Assembly: GCA_900199555.1 (NCBI GenBank)
Contig: FZQZ01000005.1
Location: 62,001 to 126,000, forward strand
DNA length: 64,000 nt
Direction of reading: 5' to 3'
From: Prevotellaceae bacterium MN60
GTDB lineage: Bacteria > Bacteroidota > Bacteroidia > Bacteroidales > Bacteroidaceae
Below are positions 43,062 through 52,900 of this stretch, in pieces; within the stretch, counting starts at the first letter, position 1; each line of letters starts with the position of its first letter. The translations under genes and the position numbers were made by a program. Below the pieces are notes generated by a model. The model was not told the origin of the DNA and did not search any database. It worked only from the letters and a program-made list of their open reading frames with translations.

Positions 43062-43306
43062 GATGTCGCTGAAAGCAACGTTGAGACGACCACGAATTGA
43101 ACGAATGGGACGAATAATAAAATTGCATCATAGATGCAGCGAATGAATCGAATTATTTCAAGCGCAGTAAGAATCGCTTGCGATTCGTTTCGAGAAATTC
43201 GATAGAAATCAAAGTCTATGCGCAGCCTAATTTTTCGTATAATTCGAGAAATTCGTGGTCGCTCCTCAAAAAAACATTGACCATTAAGCATTAACAATTA
43301 AGCATT
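43062..43306. other. Spacer with CGAATT repeats and a hairpin
   Basis: No gene seen. CGAAT words recur (CACGAATTGAACGAATGG near 43092; AATTCGAGAAATTCGTGGTC near 43241, roughly inverted to the first). GAATCGC/GCGATTC (43171-43186) is a perfect hairpin, possibly the terminator of the HU-related gene. Confidence 0.45.
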
Positions 43307-43408
43307 ATGAAGAAGAATTCGATTTGGGAAACAATCCTACGTATCGTCATCGCAGCAGCTACAGCAGCAGTAACAGCACTGACAACGACAAGCTGCATTG
43401 CTCATTGA
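43307..43408 (+). CDS. Smalltalk-type small membrane protein
   Basis: 33 residues, start MKKNSIWETILRIVIAAAT, end TTTSCIAH. The pattern of a Lys-rich start, a Trp, one membrane helix and a conserved SC near the end matches the smalltalk peptides that accompany HU-related and amidase genes in Bacteroidales. Their function is unknown. It is too short to be called by length alone, but the position after the HU-related gene and a strong terminator 20 bases later support it. The usual amidase partner is not seen next to it. Confidence 0.72.
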   Translation: MKKNSIWETILRIVIAAATAAVTALTTTSCIAH

Positions 43409-43427
43409 CCATTGACCATTGACCATT
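43402..43427. repeat. Heptamer tandem repeat (ATTGACC)
   Basis: Three copies of ATTGACC overlap the stop codon of the smalltalk gene. Single related units occur before it (about 43277) and after nqrF (45421). Confidence 0.8.
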
Positions 43428-43456
43428 AAAGGGAAGCGAACGCTTCCCTTTTTTTC
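43428..43456. terminator. Terminator between the smalltalk gene and the lipoprotein gene
   Basis: AAAGGGAAGCG and CGCTTCCCTTT pair around AA with T and A tracts on both sides, so it can end both convergent transcripts. Confidence 0.8.
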
Positions 43457-43483
43457 ATTTCTCCACTCACCACTCACCAAGAA

Positions 43484-44122
43484 CTACGGCTCTACTTCGA
43501 TAACAACTTCTTCGAAGTAGCCGTCGGGATTGATGATGAAGCGGCGGGACTGTTCTTTCTGCGTCTTCTTGGTGTTGAAAGAGACGTAGTGGTAGAACAG
43601 GGTGACTTCATAGCTGCTGGTAATAAAATAGTCCATGATGACCTTACCGAAATCGTCGGAGCGGTCTTCGTCGCGCTCTTCGTAAAGGCAGAGGTGGTCG
43701 ATGGGCTTGTATTCGCGGTCAAGGGTATAGAGATAGAGCGTAGAGGTGACGGAATCTACCTGCTCAGACAAGAGGAGGGTGTGATTGCCGTGGGCCTTAG
43801 GCAGCGAGAGGGCTTTGAGGCGCGTATTGGCGGGATAGCCGAGCATAGAGGCTACAGTGGCGGGTACGCGACCGAACTGGCCTAACTTGCTGAATGTGTT
43901 GCGGGCAGACTGGATGGGAAGCGGACATAGTTGCAGAGTGTCGTAGAAGGCTTCTACAGGGTCGTCGTAGACGCCTGCCTGTCGCTTCATCTCTTTCAGC
44001 TGTTCTGCCTTGCGGATGCTGTCCACCATCTGCTCGTAGAAAAAAGCATCCCTCTTGCGCTGACCACACGAGATGAGGGCCAGTACAAGAGGGATGAATA
44101 TACAGAGGATGGCACTACGCAT
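43484..44122 (-). CDS. Uncharacterised lipoprotein at the end of the nqr operon
   Basis: 212 residues. A hydrophobic N-terminus ending in a lipobox (LISC, Cys19) marks a lipoprotein. The rest is soluble with beta-rich segments (TSTLYLYTLDREYKPIDHLCLYEER, EVTLFYHYVSF). I do not recognise the family. Its ATG overlaps the nqrF stop codon (TAATG), so it is translated with the Nqr subunits. It could be an accessory or assembly factor for Nqr, or simply a read-through passenger; the overlap favours a linked role (inference). Confidence 0.65.
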   Translation of the reverse strand: MRSAILCIFIPLVLALISCGQRKRDAFFYEQMVDSIRKAEQLKEMKRQAGVYDDPVEAFYDTLQLCPLPIQSARNTFSKLGQFGRVPATVASMLGYPANTRLKALSLPKAHGNHTLLLSEQVDSVTSTLYLYTLDREYKPIDHLCLYEERDEDRSDDFGKVIMDYFITSSYEVTLFYHYVSFNTKKTQKEQSRRFIINPDGYFEEVVIEVEP

Positions 44123-45405
44123 TAGCCACCAAAGTTATCATACATAATTGATTCAGGATCTACACCCAGTGAGTCGAGCATAGAGACAACGGCCTTTGAC
44201 ATAGGACCAGGTCCACACATGTAGTACTCGATATCCTCGGGAGCTTCGTGGTCTTTCAGGTAGGTATTGAGCATTACCTGATGAACAAAGCCTGGGGTGT
44301 ACTTCACGCCTGCTGCATCGGCTGCAGGATCGGGACGGTCGAGTGCCAAATGGAAGTGGAAGTTAGGATACTCCTTCTCCAAACCGAGGAAGTCGTCGAG
44401 ATAGAACACCTCGTTCAAGGCACGAGCGCCATAGAAGTAGTGCATCTCGCGGTCGGTAGTATGCAGCGTCTTGGTCATGTGCATAATCTGAGCACGCAAC
44501 GGAGCCATACCGGCACCACCACCTACCCAAATCATCTCCTTCTTAGTGTCGAAGTGTGGGTGGAAGTCACCATAAGGACCAGACATGATAACCTTGTCGC
44601 CAGGCTTCAGAGAGAAGATGTAAGACGAAGCGATACCTGGGTTCACCTCCATGAAACCACTGCGGTCTGCCTTGAAAGGAGGTGTGGCGATACGAACAGT
44701 CAACATGAAGACGTCGCCCTCAGCGGGATAGTTGGCCATAGAGTAAGCACGGATGGTGGGTTCGGGATTCTTACACTTCAGTGGGAAGAGTCCGAACTTC
44801 TCCCATGCAGGCAGATACTCATCGCCGATGAGGCTCTTATCGAAGTCCTTATCATAGTCGATGCAGTCGAATGCAGGAATCTTAATCTGTGCATAAGAAC
44901 CGGGCAGGAAGTCCATGTGTGCACCAGCAGGCAGCTGTACCTTGAACTCCTTGATGAAGGTGGCCACATTCTTGTTAGAGATAACGGTACACTCGTACTC
45001 CTTAACGCCGAGTACGCTCTCGTCAACATGAATCTTGAGGTCGCCCTTTACCTTGCACTGACAACCGAGGCGCCAGTGGTTCTTGATTTCCTTACGAGTG
45101 AAGTGAGGCTTCTCTGAGTCGAGTATCTCACCCCCACCCTCAAGTACTTGCACTTTACACTGTCCACAGCTGGCCTTACCACCACAAGCAGAAGGCAGGA
45201 AGATGCCGTTCTCGTTGAGCGTAGCCATCAGGTTGTTGCCCTGAGGAACGTTGATGGTGCGGTCGCCGTTAATCTCGATATTTACATTGCCCGAGGGAGA
45301 GAGATACTTCTTCGCTACGAGCAGGATAATCACCAACAGGATGATTACCAAGAGGAAAACTCCTATACTATATGCTATAAACTGAGCCATATATTCATTG
45401 AACAT
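44122..45405 (-). CDS. nqrF: Na+-translocating NADH-quinone reductase subunit F
   Basis: A 427-residue subunit that takes electrons from NADH. One N-terminal membrane helix (8-31), then a 2Fe-2S ferredoxin domain with ligands Cys74, Cys80, Cys83 and Cys115, an FAD domain (RAYSMANYP near 220), and an NADH domain (WVGGGAGMAPLRAQI near 290; YMCGPGPM near 395). Last Nqr gene of the operon; length typical (about 410). Confidence 0.97.
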   Translation of the reverse strand: MFNEYMAQFIAYSIGVFLLVIILLVIILLVAKKYLSPSGNVNIEINGDRTINVPQGNNLMATLNENGIFLPSACGGKASCGQCKVQVLEGGGEILDSEKPHFTRKEIKNHWRLGCQCKVKGDLKIHVDESVLGVKEYECTVISNKNVATFIKEFKVQLPAGAHMDFLPGSYAQIKIPAFDCIDYDKDFDKSLIGDEYLPAWEKFGLFPLKCKNPEPTIRAYSMANYPAEGDVFMLTVRIATPPFKADRSGFMEVNPGIASSYIFSLKPGDKVIMSGPYGDFHPHFDTKKEMIWVGGGAGMAPLRAQIMHMTKTLHTTDREMHYFYGARALNEVFYLDDFLGLEKEYPNFHFHLALDRPDPAADAAGVKYTPGFVHQVMLNTYLKDHEAPEDIEYYMCGPGPMSKAVVSMLDSLGVDPESIMYDNFGG

Positions 45406-45427
45406 TTAACATTGAACATTGACCATT
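45397..45427. repeat. Heptamer-type repeat in the nqrE-nqrF gap
   Basis: Degenerate CATTGAA and CATTTAA units followed by CATTGACC, related to the repeat at 43402-43427. Confidence 0.65.
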
Positions 45428-46052
45428 ATATATTCAGGCCACTAAAACACATCATAGCCATAGCCATGAGACCTACGGTGATGAATACGATACCGAGGCC
45501 CTGCAGAGGCTTGGGTACGTCTGAATACTGCATCTTCTCGCGGATGGCACCCAAAGCAACGATAGCCAGTGTCCAACCAATACCAGAACCGAAGCCATAG
45601 ACAATGGCATCCCATACTGATGTGATAGCCTGTGAATTGGTGGGTTCCATGAGGATGCGCTGCTGCATAAACAGTGAGGCACCCATGATAGCACAGTTAA
45701 CGGCAATCAGCGGCAGGAAGATACCCAGCGCAGCATAGAGCGAAGGACTGTATTTCTCAACCGTCATCTCTACCAACTGCACCATACCAGCGATGACAGC
45801 GATAAAGAGGATAAATGACAGATAGCTCAAATCAACACCCGCAACAAGGCAGTCGGGACCGAGCACCTTAGTTTGCAACAGATAGTTGACGGGAACGGTT
45901 ACTGTCAACACAAAGGTTACAGCTAAACCGAGTCCTAATGAGGTCTTTACCGTCTTCGAAACAGCAAGGTAAGAACACATGCCGAGGAAGAAGGCAAAAA
46001 TCATATTGTCGACGAAAATCGAACGGAATAGTAATGATATTGCGTGTTCCAT
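45426..46052 (-). CDS. nqrE: Na+-translocating NADH-quinone reductase subunit E
   Basis: 208 residues with six membrane helices, the partner of NqrD. The family segments [13 protein letters not shown] (near residue 20) and [16 protein letters not shown] (near 115) supply the cysteines that hold the intramembrane iron centre together with NqrD. Three bases separate it from nqrD. Confidence 0.96.
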   Translation of the reverse strand: MEHAISLLFRSIFVDNMIFAFFLGMCSYLAVSKTVKTSLGLGLAVTFVLTVTVPVNYLLQTKVLGPDCLVAGVDLSYLSFILFIAVIAGMVQLVEMTVEKYSPSLYAALGIFLPLIAVNCAIMGASLFMQQRILMEPTNSQAITSVWDAIVYGFGSGIGWTLAIVALGAIREKMQYSDVPKPLQGLGIVFITVGLMAMAMMCFSGLNI

Positions 46053-46055
46053 ATC

Positions 46056-46679
46056 TTATTTCTCCTTATAAAAGTAAGCACGATGTACCCAAATCACACA
46101 GCCCACAAGAATCAGTGCCATAGCGGGCATCGTCATCATACCATTGTTTACATAACCGAAATCGTAGCAGGCATCGGGAATAATCTGGAAGCCCAGCAGA
46201 GAGCCGCGGCCCAGCAACTCGCGAACGGCACCAACGATAACGAGAATCATGGCGTAGCCAAGACCGTTGCCCACACCATCGAGGAACGAAGGCCAGGGCT
46301 TGTTTTGCATAGCGAAAGCCTCGAGGCGTCCCATCAGAATACAGTTGGTGATAATCAGACCTACATATACAGAAAGCTGAACGCTGACGTCATAGGCGAA
46401 AGCCTTCAATATCTGAGATACGATAGTTACGAGTGCAGCAACAACCACCAGCTGTACCACGATACGGATGCGGTTAGGAATAGTGTTGCGGATAATCGAA
46501 ATAATCGTATTTGAAAAGGCTGTGATAACGGTTACAGCCAGACCCATCACGATGGCAGGCTTCAACTGACTGGTAACAGCCAGCGCTGAGCAGATACCCA
46601 ATACCTGTCCGAGAATAGGATGATCTACATTTAACGGGTTTGTGAAAACCTCTCTATTTTGTTTACTGAATAATGCCAT
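46056..46679 (-). CDS. nqrD: Na+-translocating NADH-quinone reductase subunit D
   Basis: 207 residues, six membrane helices. LGICSALAVTSQLKPA (near 28) and LIITNCILMGRLEAFAM (near 108) are the paired iron-cluster segments homologous to NqrE. Three bases lie between nqrC and nqrD. Confidence 0.96.
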   Translation of the reverse strand: MALFSKQNREVFTNPLNVDHPILGQVLGICSALAVTSQLKPAIVMGLAVTVITAFSNTIISIIRNTIPNRIRIVVQLVVVAALVTIVSQILKAFAYDVSVQLSVYVGLIITNCILMGRLEAFAMQNKPWPSFLDGVGNGLGYAMILVIVGAVRELLGRGSLLGFQIIPDACYDFGYVNNGMMTMPAMALILVGCVIWVHRAYFYKEK

Positions 46680-46682
46680 AGT

Positions 46683-47288
46683 TTACTTCTCCCCCTTAAA
46701 TTTCTTCAGACAATCCTTAATCATAGCATCTACACCGTTAGAAGTGAGCGTAGCACCTGTTACACAGTCAACCTGTGACTCAGGATTCTCAACCTTTTTC
46801 ACAACAGAGAGAATCACATTGCCATTCTCGTCGAATATCTTCTTACCAATAAACTTCTCCTGCCAAGCCTGAGAGTCCTTAATCTCAGCACCCAGACCAG
46901 CAGTCTCACTCTCATGGTTGAAGTAAGCACCGAATACCTTACCCTCTTGGTTGATGGCAAGATAACCGCTGATGCCACCCCAGAGACCCATACCTTTCAG
47001 CTGAACAACAGCTACAGGATTACCATTGACGTTGCAGTCGTAAACCTTCATGCCGTCAATGTCTTTCTCACCAGCAACAACTTCTTTGTACTTAGCTTCA
47101 GCTTCAGCACCATCAAGGTTGCGGATATTGAGTGAATAGAGTATCTGCTTCTTAACATCAAGAGCTACGTTAGCATCCTGCATAGGCTTCAGAGCCTGAT
47201 AGACAAACGCCAACAGGAAGGCAACGATAACTACGAGTACCGCACTATATATAATAATGTACGTATTATTGTTTGTATTCAGTTTCAT
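46683..47288 (-). CDS. nqrC: Na+-translocating NADH-quinone reductase subunit C
   Basis: A 201-residue membrane-anchored flavoprotein. One N-terminal helix (10-31) and a periplasmic FMN_bind domain. FMN is attached through a phosphoester to Thr180 in CVTGATLTSNGV. ESETAGLGAEI near 125 is the usual helical FMN-domain motif. It is shorter than the Vibrio protein (about 257). Its start overlaps nqrB by four bases. Confidence 0.96.
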   Translation of the reverse strand: MKLNTNNNTYIIIYSAVLVVIVAFLLAFVYQALKPMQDANVALDVKKQILYSLNIRNLDGAEAEAKYKEVVAGEKDIDGMKVYDCNVNGNPVAVVQLKGMGLWGGISGYLAINQEGKVFGAYFNHESETAGLGAEIKDSQAWQEKFIGKKIFDENGNVILSVVKKVENPESQVDCVTGATLTSNGVDAMIKDCLKKFKGEK

Positions 47289-48445
47289 TTGGTACCTCCT
47301 CTCTTCAATCGTTTTGAAATGTTACGCTCCACAACGAAGTGGTCAATGGTAGGAGCTATCATGTTACCAAAGAAGATGGCAAGCATCATACCTTCAGGAT
47401 AACCGGCATTCATCACACGGATAATAACTGCCATCGCACCAATCAGGAAACCATAGATATACTGACCAGTGGTGGTGCGGCAAGAGGTTACAGGGTCGGT
47501 AGCCATGAAGACAGCACCGAAAGCGAAACCACCCATCACGAAGTGATGCCACCAAATCATATCTGACTTGCCAGCCTGCTGGAAGAGAAGTGCCAAAGCA
47601 GCACCACCTACGAATACGCTCAGCATGGTGCGCCATGAAGCGATACCCGTCCACAACAGGATAACAGCACCAATAGCAATAGCGATAACAGAAGTCTCAC
47701 CAATAGAACCGGGAATCAGACCGATAGCCATATCCAGTACAGAACTGTCGGGAGTAACACCCTGTGCTATCTGTCCCAGCGGTGTAGCAGCAGTAAAGCT
47801 GTCGGGCAGAGCATTACCGAGTCCGAAGATCTGGTCTTGTGCTACCCATACTTGGTCGCCCGTCATCTTTGAAGGATAAGCAAAGAAGAGGAACATACGC
47901 GCTGCGATAGCGGGATTGAAGAGGTTCATACCCGTGCCACCGAATATTTCCTTACAGAAGATAACGGAGAAGGCGCAAGCCAAAGCCAGCATCCACAGCG
48001 GACAGCCTACAGGTACTATCAGGGGAATCAGGATACCTGATACGAGGTAACCCTCCTGAATCTCTTCGCCCTTCCACTGTGCCCAGGCAAACTCGATGCC
48101 CAGACCTACAATGTAGCTCACCAGAATCTTGGGCAGCACAGCCAGGAAGCCGTATGCGAAGATTTCGCAGAAACTGGCACTAGCCAGTGTTCCTGCAGCC
48201 AGATAGTTCTGATAGCCGATATTATACATACCAAACAGCATGGCAGGCATCAGCGCGATAACCACCATACTCATAATGCGCTTTGAATCTATCGAGTCGT
48301 GAATGTTCACACCCGTCTTTGCTGTATCGTTAGGAACGTACAGGAAAGTCTCAAAGCCGTCGAACACCGAGCGGAAGGCATGCAACTTGCCACCCTCTTC
48401 GAAGTTCGGCTTTACTTTATTTAAATAATTCCTTAGAAAGCTCAT
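47285..48445 (-). CDS. nqrB: Na+-translocating NADH-quinone reductase subunit B
   Basis: A 386-residue membrane subunit with about ten helices that carries riboflavin and a covalent FMN and forms part of the sodium channel. The flavinylated threonine is the last residue of DSFTAAT, near residue 221. The loop FGGTGMNLFNPAIAARMFLF is the family signature. Full length. Confidence 0.96.
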   Translation of the reverse strand: MSFLRNYLNKVKPNFEEGGKLHAFRSVFDGFETFLYVPNDTAKTGVNIHDSIDSKRIMSMVVIALMPAMLFGMYNIGYQNYLAAGTLASASFCEIFAYGFLAVLPKILVSYIVGLGIEFAWAQWKGEEIQEGYLVSGILIPLIVPVGCPLWMLALACAFSVIFCKEIFGGTGMNLFNPAIAARMFLFFAYPSKMTGDQVWVAQDQIFGLGNALPDSFTAATPLGQIAQGVTPDSSVLDMAIGLIPGSIGETSVIAIAIGAVILLWTGIASWRTMLSVFVGGAALALLFQQAGKSDMIWWHHFVMGGFAFGAVFMATDPVTSCRTTTGQYIYGFLIGAMAVIIRVMNAGYPEGMMLAIFFGNMIAPTIDHFVVERNISKRLKRGGTK

Positions 48446-48477
48446 AGTTTCATTTGACTATTTGACTATTTCACAAT

Positions 48478-49821
48478 TTACGCATTCTCCTTACGGAGGA
48501 TGTTGAGACCTTCACGCACGATGCGCTGCAATTCAAGTTTTGATGAATCAACAAACTCTGCCAGTGCAAAGTCCTCAGGAGATACCTCATAGATACCCAA
48601 CTGCTCCTGACGATCGATGTCGCCAGCGATGATAGACTTAATCAGGTATTCGCCGTAGATATCCATAGGCAGCACCTTGTCGTATTCGCCACTCATAATC
48701 ATGTGGCGCTCACCACCCTTAACACGGGCATCCAGTGCATAGTCTTTCTTACCCAGCAACCAAGAGAAGTAACTGCGGTTGACAGAGAACTGCTTGAAGC
48801 GTGGAAGTATCCAGCCCAACATCTCGTCGGCATCGTTACCCTCAGGGATAACTGTTATCTCGCTGGTGTGTGCACCAAGGAAACCATCCTTCGTAGTGGG
48901 GCGACCTGTCAGCACATTACCATTGATAATACGTACGTTCTTTGTTGCATCGTAGCTATTGCTCAGCAGTGTTGACAGTTCCTCACCTACCAACATATCT
49001 GCATAAGCAGGACTTGTAACCTCACTACCACAAAGGGCTACACGACGACGGAGGTCAACCTTACCGGTATTCAGCAGTCGACCGATAAACAATACAACTG
49101 TTGGGTCGCCGATGGTCCATACCACCTCACCCTTGTTAACGGGGTCCAGATGGTTCACCTGTACGCCTACATTACCTGCGGGGCACTTGCCGTCGAATAC
49201 ATTAACCTCTACATCCTGATAGTTCTCGAAACTAGAGTGCACGCCACAACCCAAATAGGTCTTAGCAATCTTCGACAATGCTGTGAGACCCGTTTGGAAG
49301 TTCTTTTCCTCTCCTTTTACCTCAAATTCGAAGTTGCCAGCCAATGGTTTGTCGCGCAATGCAGAGACAAAAATAGACTTAGGCATTACAGAAGGATTGG
49401 CAGAGACAGCATAGGGCAACTGATTGATATAGCCAAAGATACCAGCCTCGAGCAGAGCGTCAACCACCTGCTTGCCATCCATCTTTGCTACGTCTTTCAC
49501 GCCATAATCTACATGCTGCTGCTCGGCATCTGCCAGAACCTTCACACACAGAACTTTTCTTCGTTCGCCACGTACCACCTCAACGACTTTACCGCTGACG
49601 GGAGAGGCAAACTTCACTTCGGGATACTGCTTATTTACAAACAAAGCATCCCCGGCCTTGACCATATCGCCTTCCTTAACAACGACTTTTGGAGTGACTC
49701 CCTCGAAGTCATCGGGCACCAGTGCGTACTGGCCGTTTGACTTCAACTGAATCAATTTTTCCTCAGCCTTGCCTTGAAGGTGAATGTCCAAGCCTTTGTG
49801 TAACTTGATTACATTTGCCAT
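48478..49821 (-). CDS. nqrA: Na+-translocating NADH-quinone reductase subunit A
   Basis: A soluble 447-residue subunit that docks on the membrane part and takes part in quinone binding. MANVIKLHKGLDIHLQGKAE is the true start: a 16-residue upstream extension begins in the leader. A biotinyl/lipoyl-like hammerhead segment (KVVVKEGDMVKAGDALFVNKQYPEVKFASPVSGKV) occupies residues 45-80. First gene of nqrABCDEF; the -7 box TAATTTTG is at 49867-49874. The pump exports Na+ while oxidising NADH. Confidence 0.96.
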   Translation of the reverse strand: MANVIKLHKGLDIHLQGKAEEKLIQLKSNGQYALVPDDFEGVTPKVVVKEGDMVKAGDALFVNKQYPEVKFASPVSGKVVEVVRGERRKVLCVKVLADAEQQHVDYGVKDVAKMDGKQVVDALLEAGIFGYINQLPYAVSANPSVMPKSIFVSALRDKPLAGNFEFEVKGEEKNFQTGLTALSKIAKTYLGCGVHSSFENYQDVEVNVFDGKCPAGNVGVQVNHLDPVNKGEVVWTIGDPTVVLFIGRLLNTGKVDLRRRVALCGSEVTSPAYADMLVGEELSTLLSNSYDATKNVRIINGNVLTGRPTTKDGFLGAHTSEITVIPEGNDADEMLGWILPRFKQFSVNRSYFSWLLGKKDYALDARVKGGERHMIMSGEYDKVLPMDIYGEYLIKSIIAGDIDRQEQLGIYEVSPEDFALAEFVDSSKLELQRIVREGLNILRKENA

Positions 49822-49866
49822 GAATATATCTGATGAATATTTGAATAGTTTTCTTGTTGAATGGTG

Positions 49867-49874
49867 CAAAATTA
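49867..49874 (-). promoter_or_regulatory. -7 box of the nqr operon
   Basis: TAATTTTG on the minus strand, 45 bases before the nqrA ATG; the -33 element is not clear. Confidence 0.5.
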
Positions 49875-49939
49875 CTAAAAAAAAGGCATATAAAAGACAA
49901 AAAAACTATGAAATGTTCCCGCTTCACAACTTTTTGATG

Positions 49940-49947
49940 TAATTTTG
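49940..49947 (+). promoter_or_regulatory. -7 box of the tamB gene
   Basis: TAATTTTG, about 40 bases before the proposed TTG starts. It is divergent from the nqr promoter, about 65 bp apart. Confidence 0.5.
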
Positions 49948-49987
49948 TAGCCAACAACGTGCAGAATGAAAATTTTGCAATCTCTAT

Positions 49988-52900
49988 TTGCCAGTTTTGA
50001 AGATACTGAAGCACATATTTAACATTGTTATATGGTCTGTTCTCGGGCTGTACCTCCTCGTCATACTCACTTTTAGCATCCCTGCCGTACAGGAATACCT
50101 AGGTGAGCGTGCAGCTAAGGTTTTGGCTAAGAAATTAGGAACAAGTGTGAGCATTGGCAGACTGGAATACAGCCTGTTTAGCCACCTCACACTCTATCAG
50201 GTGAACATCAAAGACCAGAAAGGTCACGACATGCTGAAGGCGGGTCGCATCTCTGCACGCGTTGACCTGTTGCCACTGACTGAGGGCAAGGTGTCTATCT
50301 CTACGGCTCAACTCTTTGGTACGCACGCCGTGTTGTATCAGCGCGATGCCAACAGCAAGCCCAACTTCCAGTTTGTGCTCGATTCGCTGGCTTCTAAGGA
50401 TACTACCTCTACCAGTCCACTTCATCTGCGCATCAATTCGCTCATTATCCGCAATTCCAGCGTGAAATATGACCGTTACGACCTACCGCAGACGCATCGC
50501 CAACTCAATCCCAACCACCTGAACATCTCTAACATCAGTTCGCATATCGTGCTGAAGACGCTCACGGAGGATTCGCTCAATGTCAATATCAAGCGTCTCT
50601 CGTTTAAGGAGCGTTCTGGTTTGGATGTTAAGCGCCTCACCCTGCATTTCGAGGGCGGTAGGCATAGCAGTCGTCTCAAGGAGTTTATCCTGCGCATGCC
50701 TGGTACTAATATACAATTAGGTGATATCAGGGCCACCTATCGCTTCCGTGGCGACCACTTCGTGACCCCTTCATTGTATTACTCGGGAAGCATTCTGCCC
50801 TCTACCATTACCCTCTCCGACTTGTCGTGCCTATTGCCTACGCTCAAGACTTTCCAAAGCACGTTGTCTGTCTCCAGTACTTTCAGTGGCAATGGCGAGG
50901 CGATAGAGGTACCCATGCTTTCTATCAGCTCTACCACAGGTGATATCAGCATGAGTGTCACGGGCTGGCTCAAACATCTGCGTAGCACACCCGTATGGAA
51001 TGCCGACATCCGCGACTTGGCACTTTCTGCCAAAACCGTCGGTTTCATCTCGCAAAACCTGCAAGGTCAGCGCCTGCAAGTGCCCGATGAAATCGTACGA
51101 ATGGGAAATATCCACCTAAGAGGTCATGTTCAGGGTAAGGGCATTGAGGAGATAGAGACGCGCAACCTGCTCTCTACGGATGCGGGTAGCGTGAATATGA
51201 CGCTGGCTATCAACGAAAAGCGCCAATTCAACGGACATATCGACACCAAGGACTTCAACCTTAGAAAGGTGCTCGACGACGAGCAGTTTGGCATACTCTC
51301 TACCGATATCGAGCTGAGCGGACAGATACCTAATGATAAACCCATGATGGTGAATGCCAACGGCGTAATCCACCAGTTCGACTTCAAGGGCTACAACTAT
51401 CAGAATATCAATATTAATGGTCTGTATAGTGATGCCGACATTCACGGTCGCGCCAAGATTGACGATGCCAATATTGGTCTCGTGGCTGAGGGTAGCATCA
51501 CTAAGACGGGCAAGCAGCGCAATGTCAAGGTAAATGTCTCCTTTGCCAATCTCTCGCCCCAAGCCATCAATCTCTCTGACAAATGGAAGGAGGCTCGCTT
51601 CTTTGGCGATATCAAGGCTGACTTCACGGCCAGCGACCTCAACGATGCGGTGGGCACCTTGGCGCTCAGCGACTTCTCCATGCAGGGACACAACGCCTCT
51701 TACGACCTCGACGAGCTGTTGCTCGACTTCGGTTACGAGCGCGGCATGCACTATATCAACATGAAGAGCGACTTTGGCGAAGCGTCTATCCGTGGTGATT
51801 TCGATTACAAGACGCTACCACAGAGCTTCACCAACTTCCTGGCTACACGCATACCTACCCTGCCCGGACTGCCCAAGGCGAAGGGCTACACCCACAACAA
51901 TTTCTCACTGCAAGCCACCATCCATAAGTCGGATTGGATGCAGCACCTATTGCGCGTGCCCGTGTACCTTAGTAAACCTCTTACGCTGCAGGGCTCACTC
52001 AACGACAATCGTCAGCAGATATTCATGGAGTGCCACATGCCGCAGTTCTATTACAACGATAGTCGCTACGACAATGGACATATCAGCATCCTCTCGCCCA
52101 TCAATACGCTGCAGTATGATGTCAGCATCACCAAGCACAAAGAAGATGGTGCCAACCTCGACCTGCAGGTGATAGGCAGTGCTCATAATAATCAGCTCTC
52201 AGCCTCTTTCCTGTGGGATGACCATGCCGAGCTGCGCACCAATGGTAAGATTACGGCTATGGCCAACTTCGATACCGCCTTCGATGGTACTACCACTACC
52301 TTCGTCAAGCTGGCATCCTCCAAGATGAACGTGATGAATACCGAGTGGGACATCCTGCCTGCTACCATCACCTATAGCAAGAAAAGAGTCGATATCAACG
52401 GACTTTCTGTACGTCGCGATCAACAATTCCTTGAACTCGATGGCGTCGCCTCAGAGAGCAGTCGCGACTCCGTCAAGGTCAACATGCGCGATATCGATGT
52501 AGATTATGTGCTGAATCTGGTAGATTTCGATGCTGTCAGCTTTAGCGGCAAAGCTACTGGTGGCGGTGTGTTGCGCGGTGTTCTGGGTGAGCTCGAAGCA
52601 GACGCCAAACTACAGGTTAAGGGCTTCCAGTTTGAACACGGTCGAATGGGTGATTTAAATGCGCAGGTAAACTGGAACAAAGAGAAAGAACAGATTGATA
52701 TTAAGGCTATTGCCGACGATGGTCCTAATACCAAGACCTATATCAACGGCTATGTATCGCCCAAGCGCGACTACATCGACCTCGACATCCTTGCCGATGG
52801 CACCAGCCTTGATTTCGCCCACTCGTTCACCTCCTCCTTTATCGACAAAATCAATGGCTACGGATTTGGTTCTGTCAAGCTCGCCGGTCCTCTGAGTGCC

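Noticed and set aside
44248..45117. 289-codon plus-strand frame opposite nqrF
   Set aside because: Antisense shadow of a well-supported gene with no motif of its own.
48478..49869. Longer nqrA start (MHHSTRKLF)
   Set aside because: The extra 16 residues lie in the leader next to the -7 box; MANVIKLHKG is the conserved start.
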